Origin: Cryptomeria japonica
Lineage: Eukaryota > Streptophyta > Pinopsida > Cupressales > Cupressaceae
Direction of reading: 5' to 3'
Length of the DNA stretch: 64,000 bases
NCBI RefSeq assembly: GCF_030272615.1
Contig: NC_081405.1
Location: 570,335,095-570,399,094 of the forward strand
In this document: piece by piece, positions 35,339-48,800 of the stretch
Layout: every line of letters begins with the position of its first letter
Position numbering within the stretch: position 1 is the stretch's first letter
Notes under the pieces: model-generated
The model's database searches: none
The model's input: only the letters and a program-made list of their open reading frames with translations
Told to the model about the DNA's origin: nothing
Translations under genes and position numbers: made by a program

Positions 35339-35943
35339 CGATAACAATTAGTACTTACAGTTGTAATTGTACATAACATACCCTAAGTCTATAAGACTTA
35401 CTTCTATTTTATTTCCATCCAATCATGTAGTTTTGGTGGATGAGCACTCCAAATACTTCAATGACATGAGCTTATCTTGTTGCATTACACCTAAAAACAC
35501 TATTATTAGAGACAACAATTTTCCCACAACTATGCTAACACTATGGAAGAAACATTTGGTTTTGTGCATCATCTGCTTTCCTTTTTCTGCCACTATATTG
35601 TGCAATTTAGTTGTTATTCATTTCAAACCTTTGTTTGCAGTGGATAGCTGATTTATATTTTTACCAATTTTCATATTGTTAATTTTGCAGGTTTCTAAAT
35701 GCATAGCTCCTACAAATAGGAAACCCACAAAGAAGCTCAAAATAGTCAAGAAGCATTTTGTGTATGTCAAGCTTTATGTTGGGCATTGTTTTTAGTACAA
35801 CAGATTTTACGCAGATAAAATGATATGGTTTTAACCATCCTTTAGACAAAAATAATTTGTATAATATAGCTACTTTGTGTTTATTTGTGTAGTGGTTGTT
35901 TTGTGAAAAAAATGAAATCTCAGTTGAAAGAAAATTCAAACCA

Positions 35944-38082
35944 TGTGGATTGAATTAGATCTTTTCTCCTGACGTTAGGGTCAATTGAGTAGTTGAATAC
36001 ATGTGCTGGAAATGCATTGTTGCCATGATTTTTTTTTGTGTAAAAAAAATAAAAAATAACTCAGTCAAAACAAAATCACAGTAAATGCTATTTCCTATGC
36101 AATGTGTAATATTTAATATTATTTTTAATTCATTTTAAAAATATGTATATAATTTGTAATTTTTATTTGGAAAATGGTGTTAGAAGAAATTTGGTTTTTA
36201 AAAGAAATATCAGTTTAGTATTGAATATATAAATACATATTTATACTATATATTTTGAATTAGCAATATGAAGAGAATGTTAAAATTTGATTGGATATAA
36301 TAGTAAATGATTTTGTGAAAACAAAGGCTATAGGAATACCCATCAATTTTGTTAGTCGAAATGATTTTAATTTGGAAACGATTATTTTGATTTAAATATT
36401 GAATTTAGTTTTCAAAAATATTTTAAATTTTATTGTCATTAATTTGAAATTCCAATTCAAATGGCATTTGTTATAGCCAAATTGGCTTAAATTGAAATGA
36501 TTATATATTTGTTTATAAATGATGTTTAATTAGGCTACGAGTTGTTATTCCTTTAAGGTGTGTGGTTTAAAATCAAGTATTGAGTAAAGTTATTTTGGGG
36601 TGTATGTTTACTTGGACCCTTTTGATGTGTTATTCCCTAATGTGGATTTTATTATCATAAAAGAGTCAGTTATTGAAATAGCTACAATTAGTTGACATTA
36701 GCTTTTAAGTATATTTTGAGTGATTGTTATGATTCCTTAACATGGGTAATTTAGAGTACAAGTATATTCATTTGAGTTTTACTCTACTTGGTGGATTTTT
36801 GGTGTTGATTTGTAAGAGTCATTTTTTTTTCATGATGGCATGTTGTTGAATGTAATTTTATTGTGCAAGTTAATTGGGTTCTTTTGGTTGTGGTTGTACT
36901 TGCCTTATTGTGGTTTTGGTCTTGTTTTGTGGATAGACCAATTATTCGATTCACACCTCCAATTGATTTAACCTTGGTAGAAGGTTTGTTTAATCAGGTT
37001 GTCCTTCAGCTTTTCTTTTTGAACTCCTTATGTTGGTTGGATTTTGTGATTTTCCTTGGGGTTCTTTTGAGGTAGTGTATTGTGATAAGGAAGAGTGGCT
37101 TTCGAGTGGGGGTCACGCCCAAAGAGGTAGCATGATAACCCATCGAAATTTGAGTAATAAGTGATAAATTAATTAAAAAATGGGGGGTTGGGTTCTACAA
37201 AAATTAATAAATATAAATTGTGCCCCGCTCATGGTTGAGTATTAGTACATACTTAGGATGCAGTGGGAAGGCACAAAATGGAAAACCAACTACCTTGTCT
37301 TCACGAAAGGTTTGTTGGGTCTACATGAGACATGGATGGGGGATGAAGGTTCAGGAGAGGCTACCAAGATAACCCGGGATGGGGGTCAGGGCCTATGGAG
37401 GCCTACCAAGGTAATCCATACTAGCTATGCGATAACACTCTTCCCTTATGTTCACTAGTGTATAGTCATGCATTGGCTTTACTTGGAGCACTCTTGTGAG
37501 AGTCATTCTTGTACTCTTATTCCTTGTGTGAGTACCTGATGTACATGTGACATCATGTGATCCTTTATTGTGGCTTGTTTGAGGGCTTTAGTACTATCTC
37601 CTAGCATGGAGGGGTGGTTCCTTTGTGGGCCACATGGTCGGGTGGTAGTGCAACTTTCCATTGGGTATTTTGATCGTGCCTTCTTGCGATGGATTAGCCT
37701 TGTAAGTTCTCCAGTTGTTATTTTGTATTTACTTCATTCCATGTTTCAAATGGATCCTTTTGTTCATATCAGATCATTCATGTATCTCTTGAACCTTATG
37801 TGGTCATATGTATCATTTGTTTATATACGCCTTGATGGTAGGTTGTAATTGATATAAACTATGTATTTTTCATCTTTTATTTATTAGAATGGTCTTGCAC
37901 TTGACACAAACGCAGAGATGTAGCCCATTAGGGGTGAACTCCGATATCAATTTGTGTTGTATGGTGTATTTGTTCATCTGGTTCCTTTTAATTTTGGATT
38001 AATGAATGGTATTTTAGTTAAAATATATAATGTAATTTAGGTGATATTAATCTTAATTTGATGTATGAAGTTATAAATAAAA
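35944..38082 (+). repeat. Long direct repeat R1
   Basis: About 2.1 kb repeated at 39740-41777 with substitutions and an indel of roughly 130 bases near 36110-36240. Both copies begin TGTGGATTGAAT and end AAGTTATAAATAAAA. Shared landmarks include AATTGGCTTAAATTGAAATG and TGGCTTTCGAGTGGGG. No coding domain is seen; a 66-codon open stretch at 37258-37458 has a counterpart in R2. It is probably part of a long non-coding LTR or retroelement. Confidence 0.75.
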
Positions 38083-39739
38083 TATAATTTTGACCTCATT
38101 GACCAAGGTTGGCTTTTCTGTGGCTAACATGGATGGTTGATTTATTGTGATTGTGGCATGTTATTTTGGTGTTATGCTTGGGAATGTGATAAGATGCATA
38201 TGATTATGCATTATTGTACATTGAGGAATAGATATTGAATTTACATTATTTCTTATTGATGAGTAGTTGTAAACTCTTCTTTTGCATTGTACTTTATATA
38301 TTATTAAATGTTAAGTCTATTTATGTGTTATTAATGATGGACTAACACATTTACTTTACATGCGAGTTGCTTTATGTATATGTTGGCATGTTGTGTGAAA
38401 GTGTATGGGGTGCGAGGAGATGATTTTCCTTCACTCACTTCCGTGAGATAGGGAACATCATGATTCTCCTTCACTGATGTGTCTACTATGTTTGTATATA
38501 TATGCATATGTGGTTCATTGATGCAAGAAATTGCAGGTACAAGTATCGTATAGGTACGAGGCATTGTCTCCACTTGGTTCCATAGGTTGGAGCATAGCTA
38601 ATTAACCTAATGGAAGTGGAGGAGATAGTTCTAAGGTCCTAATGTCATCCCTAGCCTTGCTCAATTGTGAGCATCATTTATCTTTTGTTTGACCTATTGG
38701 TTCGCCAAGGAGGCCGCTTTTTCAACATTGGTATGTGGGTCATATTCTATTTTGGTTTCAGTTGAGTGTTGTGTGTTATACGTTTTGTGTGTTTAATTAT
38801 TCTCTTCTTGAGTAGTTAATGAGAATTTAATATATGTCGTGTTGATTAAAGGGAATTAAGAATAAATTATATTAGAATCATTTTTGTGGTTAATTAATTA
38901 ATTGATTATTTTTAATTGTCTAAGTTAGAGTGAATGTTGAACTATTGGTGAAAGTTAAATTATATTTGGCTTGAGTAATTGTTTAAAAAAAATAAAAAAA
39001 TAAGACCATTGTTTTTATAAATTGATAAATCAAATTCTATTAAGCTATCATAATTAGAGTATTTATTTATTACCATATGGTGGAATTAAATATGTGTTAT
39101 GCATTTTTGAACAATTCGTATTGTTTTCTAAATTTTGGGGATTTCCAACCCTAGAATGGATTTTTGAAATTTTGATTGGGAAGGATTTGCTTGGAGAGAT
39201 TTTTTGGGTAGGAGCTTGTTGGATTCGAGCAGGAAAACTCTTGTTGCTAGTTGGGTTTCATGAGTTCTTTCAGAGTCTTTGGCTCCATGTTTCATTTTGA
39301 AATTCTTCAACTTGAAGGTGAGTTTATTAGATATCTCCCCCCTGATTCTTTATGAAATTGTGTAATTGTTGTTGCAAATGGATAGCAAATGGATTTAGAA
39401 CCTTTTTGCAACTTGAATTTCAGATTTTAGTTTAGATATGAATTTGTATGTTTTAACTTTTTTTAAAAATGAGAGTTGTTTTGGGGAAATGCTGCCCAAA
39501 TATTTATGTATCCCTAGAAAGTGAATTTTATTTCAAAAGTGTGATGTTGGTCACCCATCAACCAATGGGTTTTAAGGAATTTTAATTTTTTATTTTTTTG
39601 AGTTTTTTGATGTCCATCAATGGTGGATGGCCTCCAAAACTTGGTTATGGTCTCTTTAGACTTTTTGAATATGTGAATCTGATGTTTTAAATGTGAAATT
39701 ATCATGTGGAATAATGATATTATCTATGAAAATTTCATT
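38083..39739. other. Spacer between the long direct repeats
   Basis: About 1.66 kb without a gene or an LTR-like boundary that I can find. It does not match the sequence after R2. Confidence 0.5.
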
Positions 39740-41777
39740 TGTGGATTGAATCTAATCCATTCTCCTAGCATTAGGACCAATTGAGTAGTTGAATACATAT
39801 GCTGTAAATGCATTGTTGCCATGAGTTTTTTTTGAGTAAAAAAAAACTCAAAAAAACTCAAAAAAAAACTCAGTCAAAACAAAATCATAGTAGATATTAT
39901 TTCCTGTGCAATGCGTAATAATTTATATTTTTTTATACTATGTATTTTGAATTAGCAATATGGAGAGAATGTTAAATTTTATTGGATATAATAGTAAATG
40001 ATTTTGTGAAAACAAAGGCTATAGGAATAACCATCAATTTTGTTAGTCGAAATGATTTTAATTTGGAAAAGGTTATTTTGATTTAAATATTGAATTTAGT
40101 TTTCAAAATTATTTTAAATGTTACTGTCATTAATTTGAAATTTGAATTCAAATGGTATTTGTTATAGCCAAATTGGCTTAAATTGAAATGATTATATATT
40201 TGTTTATAAATGATGGTTTAATTAGGATACGAGTTGTTGTTATTCCTTTAAGGTGTGTGGTTTAAAATCAAGTATTGAGAAAATTTATTTGGGGTGTATG
40301 TTTACTTGGACCCTTTTGATGTGTTATTCCCTAATGTGGATTTTATTATCATGAAAGAGTAAGTTATTGAAATAGCTCCAGTTAGTTATCGGCTTTTAAA
40401 TATATTTTGAGTGATTGTTTTGATTCCTTAACATGGATGATTTAGAGTGCAAGTGTATTCATTTGAGTTTTACTCTGCTTGGTGGATTTTTGGTACTGAT
40501 TTGTAAGAGTCATTTTTGTGTCATGATGGCATGTTGTTAATTTTAAGTTTATTGTGCAAGTTGATTGGGTTAAGTTTTGCTTGTGGTTGTACTTACCTTA
40601 TTGTGGTTTTGGTCTTATTTTTTGGATAGACCAATTGTTTGTTTCACACCTCCAATTGATTTAACCTTGGTAGAAGGTTTATTTAATCAAGTTGTCCTTC
40701 AGTTTTTCTTTTTGAACTCCTTATGTTGGTTGGATTTCGTGATTTTCCATGGGGTTCTTCGGAGGTTGTGTAGTGTGTAAAAAGGAGAGTGGCTTTCGAG
40801 TGGGGATCGTGCCCAAAGAGGTAACATGATAACCCATTGAAAGTCGAGTAGTAAGTGATAAATTAATTAAAAAATGGGAGGTTGGGTGCTACAAACATTA
40901 ATCAAGATAAATTATGCCCTGTTCATGGTTGAGTGCTAGTACAAACTCAAGATGCAGTGGGAAGGTCTTGAATGGCAAACCAACTACCTTCTGTTCATGA
41001 AAGGTTTTTTGGGTCCACATGAGACATGGATGGGGGCCGAAGGTTTGGTAGAGGCTACTAGGGTAACCTTGGATGGGGGCCGGGCACTATGGAGGCCTTC
41101 CAACGTAATCCATACTAGCTATGCGATGACATTCTTCCATTATGTTCACTAGTGTATAGTCATGTGTTGGCTTTACTTGGAGCACTCTTGTGAGAGTCAT
41201 GCTTGTATTCTTATTCCTTGTGTGAGTACCTGATGTATATGTGAGACCATGTGATGCTTTGTCATGGCTTGTTTGAGGGCCTTAGTACTATCTCCTAGCA
41301 CAAATGAGTGGTTCCTTTTTGGGCCACATGGTCGGGTGGTAGTGCCACTTTCCATTGGGTATTTTGATTGTGCCTTCTTGCAATGGATTAACCTTGTAGG
41401 TGGTCCTATTTTTATTTTGTATTTACTTTATTCCATGTTTTAGATGGGTCCTTTTGTTCTTATTAGATCATTAATGTATCTCTTGGACCCTATGTGGTCC
41501 TACATATCATTTGTTTATGTATGCTTGATGGATGGTTGTAACTGATATAAACTTTATGTATTTTTCATCTTTTATTTATTAGAATAGTCTTGCACTTGAA
41601 GCCGACCTAGAGATGTAGCCCATTAGGGGTTAACTCCGATATCAATTGGTGTTGTATGGTGTATGTGTTCATATGGTTCCTTTTAATTTTGGATGTATGA
41701 ATGTTATTATAGTTAAAATGTATAATGTAATTTAGGTGATATTAATCTTAATTGGATGTATTAAGTTATAAATAAAA
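39740..41777 (+). repeat. Long direct repeat R2
   Basis: Second copy of 35944-38082. Near 39830 it carries a short array of A-runs broken by CTC (AAAAAACTCAAAAAA) not seen in that form in R1. Confidence 0.75.
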
Positions 41778-42149
41778 GTGGTAATATGGATTATGATGAA
41801 TGTAACTTTAGTGATGTAATGAAACTAATGGCATTTGTATATATTCAGTCATGCTTAGTTTAATCTCTTATGGAATTTATTTGTTATGTTAATATGGTAA
41901 TCATTCTATCATGAATAGGTTTAATCAATCTCATTGTTAATTGGGTTAATACACCTTAATGTTCATTGGATTAATCGAGTAATCTTTGTTGGAAACCCTT
42001 TAGGAGTTTGTGTTAAGTCTTCCACTTGTGTAACTTCTATTGCAATGTATATCTTGTACATTAGTGCGTTATTATTAAAAAAAAATTATTTGCACTCTTT
42101 TTGAGTGTTTGTAGTTGTTTCCTTTAGGGTTTCGTGGCAGGGCATTACA
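41778..42149 (+). mobile_element. Probable LTR 3' end
   Basis: The stretch ends GGCAGGGCATTACA at 42149, typical of plant gypsy LTRs that start TGTAATGCCC. Immediately after it the duplicated AT-rich unit begins. No matching LTR start was found to the left. It may be a solo or truncated LTR, possibly including the R1 and R2 repeats. Confidence 0.4.
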
Positions 42150-43438
42150 CTAATCAAAGTTACAATTCACTTAATTTAATTTGTTTTGTACTAATTTTAT
42201 TTTAATTTTGATTTAACAAACTACATTTTTTAAAATTAAAATTCTATCAAAAGATAACTGTTTTAATAGTAAGCTCGTGGTGTAGGCATCTACATGGTGT
42301 GAGTCTAAATCTTCCTTTTAAAATATAAAATAAAATAGTACAAATATCTTCTTATTAAAATATAAACTAAAATAATTAAAAATTCTTTCATTTCTATAAA
42401 TTAGTAATTTTAGAAAGTAAAATCTGTAATCTTCAAAATTCTTTAAAAATTAATTAGTTTTATATTTTGTTTATATATATGAAAAGACACATATACATAT
42501 ATATGAATAGACCATATATAAACTATACACAAATAATTGTAAAAGTTTAAAATACAAATGAAATAAAATTTTACTTTCAAAATTTAAAAAAAGAAATACA
42601 TAATCTTAACAAATGTTGCATATGTTATCATATATATCTTGTATCACATAAAAACAAAAACTTGTATATACATGTAAAAATGTTAAGAAAACTTTTACAT
42701 AGATTTTCAAATAGAAATACACACTAAATTTACACATTCTCAATTATGATATTAAAATTTATAATCATTGGGCTTTTACCTAAAACATAGTAGGTAAGAA
42801 GTTTTTTTTTTAAAGGTGTATGAAAGACAAAATAGTCGTTGAAAAGTGGTTTTATGAAACTAAATGTTTTCTTTTATTTTGTTATTTGCCAATTTTATGA
42901 AACTACATATCTACCAATTTTGTTACTCATCGAGTCACTTTCTACTCACAATTTCTAGCGTGAATACAAAAATAAAACCACGTGAGTTCTAACGGTTGCC
43001 TGTACCCTAAATATTTTATCTTTTTCTTATTTTTGTACACTCTCTGTACTCTCTTTTCTTTCCTTTTCTAAGCTCCCTTCAAACACATGTGGTTCCCTTT
43101 TCCCAAACTCCTATCAAAATTAAATTTCAAAGTATAATTATTTTATCAGCACTATATATTCATTTCAACTCACAGATTAGTCTTAATAAGATTTTTAATT
43201 AAATATATTTTTACAAAAAGTGATAATATATATCAAATATTAGATTGCATGGAGTCTCTAAAATATGCTATTGTAGGTGAAGATAGATATTTATTTACAT
43301 AATATATATTGCCATTATGTGTATATACAAAATATATACCTCCATATAAATAGATTTGTATAAAAAATAAGAGTTTTAGTTGTCACTTTATTCATCTAAT
43401 ATGTCGAAAGATATTAGAAGTTACTACAATGAAATTAT
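42150..43438. repeat. AT-rich duplicated unit, copy U4 left part
   Basis: Matches 13354-14665 along its length. AATCAAAGTTACAATTCAC at 42152-42170 is the empty form of the site that LINE copy B occupies in U1. No gene is seen. Confidence 0.8.
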
Positions 43439-44305
43439 TGTTGGAAATTGATACTCATTGTATTCATTTTGTTATCATTGATGGCAACAAGATCAGATGG
43501 AAGTCATATACCGGCATTAGGAGGTGCATTTACCGGCATACACCAGCATTGGAGTATCTAGGGTTACATAGGCACCGACACCGACATCAAGTACAAGGAA
43601 GTTGACATTAAGGAAGATTTATTTAGAAAATCATTTTGTAATTATTGTCAAGGCCAAAATTGAATATCTTTTGTAATGTATTGTAAGCCGACATAAGGCA
43701 TATTGTTTGTAATGGGTATATAGGTCAGTGTGTTAGGTCATTATGATATATCATGATTTTATGTGAGGATAGAACTTGTGGATGTGGATTGTGAATGCGA
43801 AGATCATTTGTATGTGAATATTGTATCATACAATGATCTGTAAATGTTTTGTAAGACATTCTTGGAGGGAAGGTGATACTAGTAGTAGTGTTCAGGGTTT
43901 ATGAACCAGTACAGAGTAGAGCTAGAACTGGAACTCTATTTGGCATAGAAGATGCATTTTATGAGTTCATTTTAATTATTTTGTAACTTCAACAAAAGCT
44001 TGTAGTCAGTGAGACTCTTTAGTGATGAGCAGTGTGCTCTAGGTAGTGTGCCTTCCTACATGTGCAAGCCCCCATTATATGTAATATCTTTCATATGGCC
44101 AGTGAACTGACATGTGGGTCACAAATCCCACAGTGGTTTTTCTTCTTTGAGGTTTTCCATGTATAAATTCTATGTGTTATGGTGTTCATTAATGTGGATG
44201 GTTTATTTGCTTCAAGTTTTATGCGTATGGTATAAAAGGATAAAATCTTATCTTACTGGCAGAATAATGATTCACCCCCCCTCTTAGTGTTCTTGGATCC
44301 AAACA
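43439..44305 (+). repeat. 5' LTR
   Basis: 867 bp, TGTTGGAAATTG to GGATCCAAACA. A TATATAG motif at 43717-43723 is kept in the 3' LTR (49571-49577) and may be the TATA box. Confidence 0.9.
43717..43723 (+). promoter_or_regulatory. Putative LTR TATA box
   Basis: GGGTATATAGGT is kept in both LTRs at the corresponding position although much else has diverged. No start site can be proved. Confidence 0.35.
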
Positions 44306-45366
44306 ATTGGTATCAGAGCCTGGTATCTCGGAAGAAGTTTAACAGCTTGAGGAAGATCCTAAAACTAGAATATTTGAACATGGCTATGGAAAAGAAACTT
44401 GAGATGGCTCTTGAGGATTATGATGTTGAAAGGATGAAGAGCTTGAAACTACAAGATGAATTGAATTCTGTAAATGAATTCATTCTTGTCCTTCAAGAAA
44501 GGTTATCATTAGCTCAAGCTAGAAGGAAGGAAATTTTGCAAAAATAAGATGATGATAATGCTCTCAAGGAACAATGTCAGAAACTGATTCAAGCAAACAT
44601 GCTCATGCAAAATGAAATGCAAGACTTGACTATGAGGATATCTAAGGATATTGAAGACAAAAAGAAGAAGGAAGAAAATATTGTTGCATCTATGAAGAAA
44701 AAATCTAAGGAATGTGATAGATTGGCTCATGAGAATGATATGCTGAAAACTAGTATGGTGCAATCCCAAAATAATGAACAAGAAATTGAAAGACAAGTAA
44801 TAACTTTGAGGGATGATTCGACTACTACAAGTGAGTACAAAGAAAAATTTATGATCGATGCTACACAATTGGATGACTTGTTGAAAAAACAAAGGCATGG
44901 TGATTATTCTAGGGGACTTGGATTTGTACAAGGTGAAAGCTCTTGTACTACAGATCAGACAATCGATGTGCAGAACTCATCAAAACAGAAGAAACGAGTA
45001 AGACAATCTAATGCTTATAAATTCAATGGTAGATGTTTTGTTTGCAATAAATTTTGGCATACTGATAAACAATGTAGAAATATAGTAAATCAAAACTACA
45101 ATTATATTCCCAGTCAATGCAAAAATTATAAGAAGTATGGTAATAAGTCAGAAGATTGCAGAATGAATGTTAAATGTCATGCATGTGGAGATTTTGGACA
45201 TTTTTCTAATAATTGTATGTCAAGGAATGACACCGGATATGTCAAAGCAATTCAAAAGAATAATATTACATATTATGCATGCAACAAAATAGGTCATATT
45301 GCTAAGTATTGCAGAAGCAAGACTCAACCGATTAGCAATGATAAAGATAATGAGAAAGGAAAGTAG
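44287..45366 (+). pseudogene. Shortened gag: coiled coil and four zinc knuckles
   Basis: One frame with a single TAA at 44545-44547. The N-terminal part is a Lys/Glu/Leu-rich coiled coil (LEMALEDYDVERMKSLKLQ). Then comes ATQLDDLLKKQRHG with RGLGF, a segment typical of the region just before the knuckles in copia gag. Four knuckles follow at about 45040-45320: CFVCNKFWHTDKQC, CKNYKKYGNKSEDC (second and His positions altered), CHACGDFGHFSNNC and CNKIGHIAKYC (shortened). The usual gag core (UBN2-like) is absent, so the protein could coat RNA but probably could not build a particle. The first codons overlap the LTR end, so the true start is likely ATG near 44380. Confidence 0.8.
44308..44319 (+). 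other. Primer-binding site (initiator Met tRNA)
   Basis: TGGTATCAGAGC two bases after the 5' LTR is an exact match to the usual plant retrotransposon primer site. Confidence 0.9.
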
Positions 45367-45872
45367 AAGGTAGATGAAATACAACAAGATCACACCAAGA
45401 GATGGGTTAGAAAATCTGAAGAACCAAGTGGAAATGTAAGAACACTGATAACTCCACCGGTAGAATAGAGTATTCCTACACCGGTAGGAAATTCCACTGG
45501 TAACTAAGGCATAGGCCATAGGGGTTGGAAAATTCATTGAAAATATTGCATATTTCCCTAGAGGAGATCAGAAGAGATCTGGAGAGTTGAGTTCACCATT
45601 ATTAAAGGTTCACCCAACATAAGACTGTGAAACTAACTTCTGGTAGGGTAGATCGCGAAGCATTTATGAAAGAGAAAGATTAGGGTTTATTCGCTAATAA
45701 AAGGGGAAAGTGGATTCATTTTCACTCACCCTGCATTCAAGAATTTAGAGTGAAGTAAAGGCGAATTTCAGGCAAATTAAGAGCAAGCAAAGCCATTCTG
45801 AAAGCATTTCGAGCAGTTATCTAAGAAGCACTCAATCCTCCATTGGTGTTTACTTTCAGCTATTCTTTGAAA
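45367..45872 (+). other. Linker between gag and the unknown ORF
   Basis: After the gag stop at 45364-45366 the frame is broken. From about 45600 the sequence looks like a leader: A-rich, with TAATAAAAGGGG near 45695 and no open frame. It might hold the start of a second transcript for the downstream ORF. Confidence 0.4.
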
Positions 45873-48800
45873 ATGGCATCTGAGTCTTCAACTCCTACTT
45901 TTATTGCAAATACAACCATTATCAAAGTTAAGGATACGGTGAGGCCCGTATTCAAGGAGGTTCCCCTAATTGCTAAGAAAGAAGACTCTACGAGAGCATT
46001 TTGTAGGGTTCCTGACAGCATGATGTATGTTGAATATGTGACGGCATACATTCACTACACCCTAGAGGATCTAGGCACATAGAAAATCAAATTCATGTAT
46101 CAATCTATGATATTGGGCAGCTCTGGAACCATTAAGCCAGAATACAAAGCAATTGAGGATCTAGGGTTAACCAGTATTCCGCACATACCAAAATTCAAAG
46201 ATGAGATCATCAAATACATTCTGAACAGGGTTCACAACGAGTTAATCTAGCTAGATCGACTTTACATGATCACCAAGGAGGCTATTCAATCAGTCACCAG
46301 CTTACCCAAAGTCAGACAAGAACTTGGCAAGAAAATTTCCAACAATGAGGTTGAGAAACTCACCAATGCAACTCATGATAGCAAATCAATGAGGATCAAC
46401 ACAATCACCGACATTGATGTGAAATTTGCAAACATGATAATAGGTTATAAGGTAACTCAATCTAGCTGATTGAATTCTATTGCTAGTTCTTGCATTCATG
46501 CTACATATCAAATGCTGAGGAATGATGTAAAATATGATTTATGTGAATGGTTGAGGAGTGAATTGATTTTGAAGCTTGGAAAGATCAAGAGAGTTAAGAA
46601 AGGAACTTTTAGATACGAGAATTTGATTTTTTGTTTAATGCTTTACTTTCAAAATGAGATACTTGGTCTAGGGAAGAAGTGTTGGGCTCATGACATACCA
46701 GTAGGTATGCAGATCAAGGAAGCAATCACCAGTCTTGGTACCAGTAGAGATGAGAAACTTTGGAGTTATTTTAAAACATTCCAAGAAAACATGAGGCAAA
46801 GGGAGAGGTTATCAAAGAACATTGTGGAGAAGTGCTCCACTGATATCTATTTCATGGTTAAGACTGATGAAACCCTCATGGAAGTAATTTAACTAAGGAC
46901 CATATGGGTTACATAAATTAGATATGAGGTGGATGATAACATTCTAGACCTCTATGCAAAAATGCTGCTAGATGCCCCATTGGATGACAAAACAGAGCAT
47001 TTTGGCATGACAAAAGAGAAGGCCTTTGAAGTCAAAACTGGCTTGAATAGGAAGAGAAGGGAGAAGAAAATAGAAAAGATGTCTACATTTGTGCAGAATG
47101 TCATTCATAGAATAGATACGAAAATGGGTTTTGGATCCAAACCAGCAACAAAACCGATAGTGGCTAGTACTACAAAAGTAAAGAAGACTGAAGCTTATAT
47201 TTCTACCATCACTTTTGATTCTGACCCTAAGGACAATGAACCTCTAACTTTCATAAGGGTACAAAGGAAGAAAGTAGATCGACCACCAGTAGACTAGAAG
47301 AAGGTGGAGCCTAGGAGGAGACTTGTTAGATAGGAAACTAAACCTACTGCACTGCCACCTTTAGCAAGCAAGCCTTTACAAAAGAGAAAACTAGTTACAT
47401 CTACTCCAAAAACCCCAAGAAAAAAGAATAAGAGTGATGATACTGAGTCTGGTAAGACCAAAATGACCTATGCTGAATTAATTGATGAAATTACAAAGGA
47501 TGGAATTTTGAAAAATGTATCTATGTATTATGAGGATTTAGAAGAAAGTGAGTAGAATGAGATAGAAGAGGCAATTTGATTGCATATAGATATCAATAAG
47601 AAAGCCTTAGTATAAATTTTGAAGGAAATACCTTTGTCATTGTACAATAAACTAGATGCTAGAAGACTTGACGTAGTCAAGAGAGACATGGAGATCAAAG
47701 AGGTAGAAATTTTGACTTTATGTGGTGCTATTAAAAATGATGAAATGAAGAGATGTATTGATGTTGCTAATAGGACAATTTTTAGTAGTAAACCCCAACA
47801 AATAAGCCTAATGATGGGCATAGTTAATGAGGTGATAAATGAGACTAGTAAGGGTTGGGGAAAATTCTTCCAGAAGAATCCAGACTTTCTTACATCTCAT
47901 GAAGAGTTTGTTAAGGCAACAACTTCCACCATTCTAGATAAATCAAAAGGGAAAGGTATTTTGGGAAGTTCAACTCTAATATGGAATAAACTGACAGTAA
48001 CTATAGATATACAGACACAACTGGCAGTAAAGGAAAGTGTACAGTTTGTACCGGCACAAACTATTTTTGAGCAAGGAAATGTACATGATATTGAGAATAT
48101 TGTGGATAATACTCCACTGGCAGTAATTTACACTGCACCAAGTGGCGAAGCCACCAATGCTAAAGAAGATAAGGTAAAGGAAATTGAGTCTACAGTGATA
48201 GTTCATATTGATTCCCTGGCAAAGGTTTTGGCAATTTACACTTCTCAAGTTGAGAAGAAATCACTCACTGAGATGAGTCCAACTCAGTTAATGATGATGG
48301 CTACTCAGAAACTATTAAAAGAGGGATCTGCAGATAAGGGAATAATAGATCAATCAGTTACAGTGTTGCATAAATTAATCCTCGATTGTTAGATTGAGAA
48401 TGAAGAAAGCCCTTCCGACAAGCTTAAAACACTAACAGAGCACATATCTAACAATTTTCAAACATTGCAACCAATATCAGACCGACAGGCATTAGAAAGA
48501 TTTACTGTGCCTAAGAAAGCCACCTTTGACTATATCATTGAAATAGAGAAAAATAAAATTGAAGCTAAACTCAATCTTATTGAGAATTTTTTGAAACAGT
48601 GTACAAATATCTATAGGGTTTGTTGTAACATAGAAATATTTACAACAAATATAGATAGCAGATTAAAGGAATTACATGATAAGGTAGCTAGCATTGCTAA
48701 TTCTTTTGATGGATTAACCTCACTGACAAAATCTCTTGATGGACAAATTTTGTCCTTGGAGAACCAATTTTTTGCTTTTGAGAAGGAGAGAGATAAAATC

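Noticed and set aside
36863-37075. Hydrophobic open frame repeated at 40577-40780
   Set aside because: T/G-rich composition gives Leu, Val and Phe runs by chance; start and end differ between the repeats.
37258-37458. 66-codon open frame kept in both long direct repeats (also 40952-41152)
   Set aside because: The two translations differ at about a third of residues while the DNA is more alike, so there is no sign of protein constraint.
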